A stretch of DNA of 5,578 bases from Hyphomonas sp. (GTDB lineage: Bacteria > Pseudomonadota > Alphaproteobacteria > Caulobacterales > Hyphomonadaceae): assembly GCA_003486945.1 (NCBI GenBank), contig DNFL01000183.1, positions 218 through 5,795 of the forward strand, given 5' to 3'. Position numbers and translations under genes: made by a program. The notes under the pieces were generated by a model that saw only the letters and a list, made by a program, of their open reading frames with translations, searched no databases and was not told the origin of the DNA. Shown here in pieces: positions 4,918 through 5,578 of this stretch. Numbering within the stretch: the stretch's first letter is position 1; each line of letters opens with the position of its first letter.

Positions 4918-5578
4918 ATGAAACTCTGGAAGATGAACGGGGCTGGCAATTCGTTTGCCATATTTGACGCCCGCTCGACGCCCTTTGCGCCGAGCGCGGC
5001 GCAGATACGCCAGATTGCGGCCGACCTGAAGGCCGACCAGGTGATTGCGCTGGAGCGGGACGCGACCAAGGACGTGTTCATGCGCATCTGGAACGCCGAT
5101 GGCGGTGAGGTCTCGGCCTGCGGCAATGCCTCGCGCTGTGTCGGCCTCTTGATCCTTGACGAGACCGGCAAGGACCGCATCACCATCCAGACCGAAGCCG
5201 ACATGCTGAAAGCCTTTCGAGCCGAGGGCGGGCTGATCACGGTGGACATGGGCTCGCCGCTGATGGGCTGGGAAGATATTCCGCTGGCGGAGAAAATGGA
5301 TGTTCGCGGCGTCGACGTGAAGATCGGCCCGATTGATGCGCCGATCCTTGCCCTGCCGGCCGTCGTCTCGATGGGTAATCCGCATGCGGTCTTTTTCGTT
5401 GAAGACGTCAGTGCCTATGACATCCCAAAGATTGGCCCGCTGGTGGAGAATCATCCGCTGTTTCCCCAGGGTACGAATGTCGGCTTTGCGCAGATCATTA
5501 ACCGCGAGACCATCCGCCTGCGCGTCTGGGAACGTGGGGCGGGCCTGACGAAAGCCTGCGGCACGGGCGCCTGCGCCG
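4918..5578 (+). CDS. dapF: Diaminopimelate epimerase, 3' end beyond the window
   Basis: This cofactor-free cytosolic racemase converts LL- to meso-diaminopimelate, the last step before lysine and a peptidoglycan building block. The first 220 residues are present, out of about 275 expected; no stop or frameshift occurs before the window edge. Seen are KMNGAGNSF (5-13) at the N-terminus, WNADGGEVSACGNASRC (58-74) with catalytic Cys68, SMGNPHAVFFV in the second half, GTNVGFAQI, and WERGAGLTKACGTGACA (204-220) with the second catalytic Cys214. Both halves of the pseudo-symmetric fold and both general acid/base cysteines are therefore intact. GNSF replaces the commoner GNDF, and GLTKACGTG replaces GETQACGTG; I regard both as lineage variants. 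The start ATG 4918 has AGGGA at 4906-4910 with a 7-nt gap. An 8-bp hairpin precedes that site. It probably has its own promoter or is read from the membrane-protein gene 52 nt upstream. Confidence 0.97.
   Translation, partial: MKLWKMNGAGNSFAIFDARSTPFAPSAAQIRQIAADLKADQVIALERDATKDVFMRIWNADGGEVSACGNASRCVGLLILDETGKDRITIQTEADMLKAFRAEGGLITVDMGSPLMGWEDIPLAEKMDVRGVDVKIGPIDAPILALPAVVSMGNPHAVFFVEDVSAYDIPKIGPLVENHPLFPQGTNVGFAQIINRETIRLRVWERGAGLTKACGTGACA

Noticed and set aside
4092..5249. A 385-codon open frame on the minus strand.
   Set aside because: It runs antisense across the SDR, the membrane protein and dapF, which have clear motifs; its translation is low-complexity with no recognisable domain, as expected for antisense frames in GC-rich DNA.

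Overview
The window reads as chromosomal DNA of a GC-rich Alphaproteobacterium. This is inferred from strong G/C preference at third codon positions, densely packed genes, and an ethylmalonyl-CoA-pathway type mesaconyl-CoA hydratase whose sequence pattern matches the Rhodobacter-type enzyme as I remember it. A Hyphomonas-like or Caulobacter-like host is possible, but I cannot fix the genus. No tRNA, rRNA, CRISPR array, insertion sequence or phage gene is visible.

Layout. (1) Positions 113-2829, plus strand: a probable operon with gaps of 45-61 nt. It encodes a CitE-like CoA-ester lyase, a short ArsC/YfgD-type thioredoxin-fold reductase, a small two-helix membrane protein, and mesaconyl-CoA hydratase (mch). 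The lyase and hydratase act on the same kind of C4/C5 acyl-CoA: mesaconyl-CoA is hydrated to beta-methylmalyl-CoA, which a lyase splits into glyoxylate and propionyl-CoA, or a related thioesterase handles malyl-CoA. (2) Positions 2833-3210, minus strand: an HxlR-family regulator that converges on mch with only 3 nt between the stop codons. (3) Positions 3284-4392, plus strand and divergent from hxlR: a SnoaL/NTF2-like small protein whose stop overlaps the start of a classical SDR oxidoreductase. The 73-nt divergent spacer carries a perfect 12-bp palindrome, a good operator candidate. (4) Positions 4449-4865: an unrecognised three-helix membrane protein, possibly translated from a leaderless mRNA. 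(5) Positions 4918 to the window end: diaminopimelate epimerase (dapF), cut by the window edge just after its second catalytic cysteine.

The window is mostly ordinary metabolism. I see no clearly new defence or mobile system. The points most worth a second look are the ArsC-like reductase and small membrane protein placed between the two acyl-CoA enzymes, the self-contained HxlR / SnoaL / SDR module with its palindromic operator candidate, and two further inverted repeats immediately upstream of the ribosome binding sites of the arsC-like gene and dapF.
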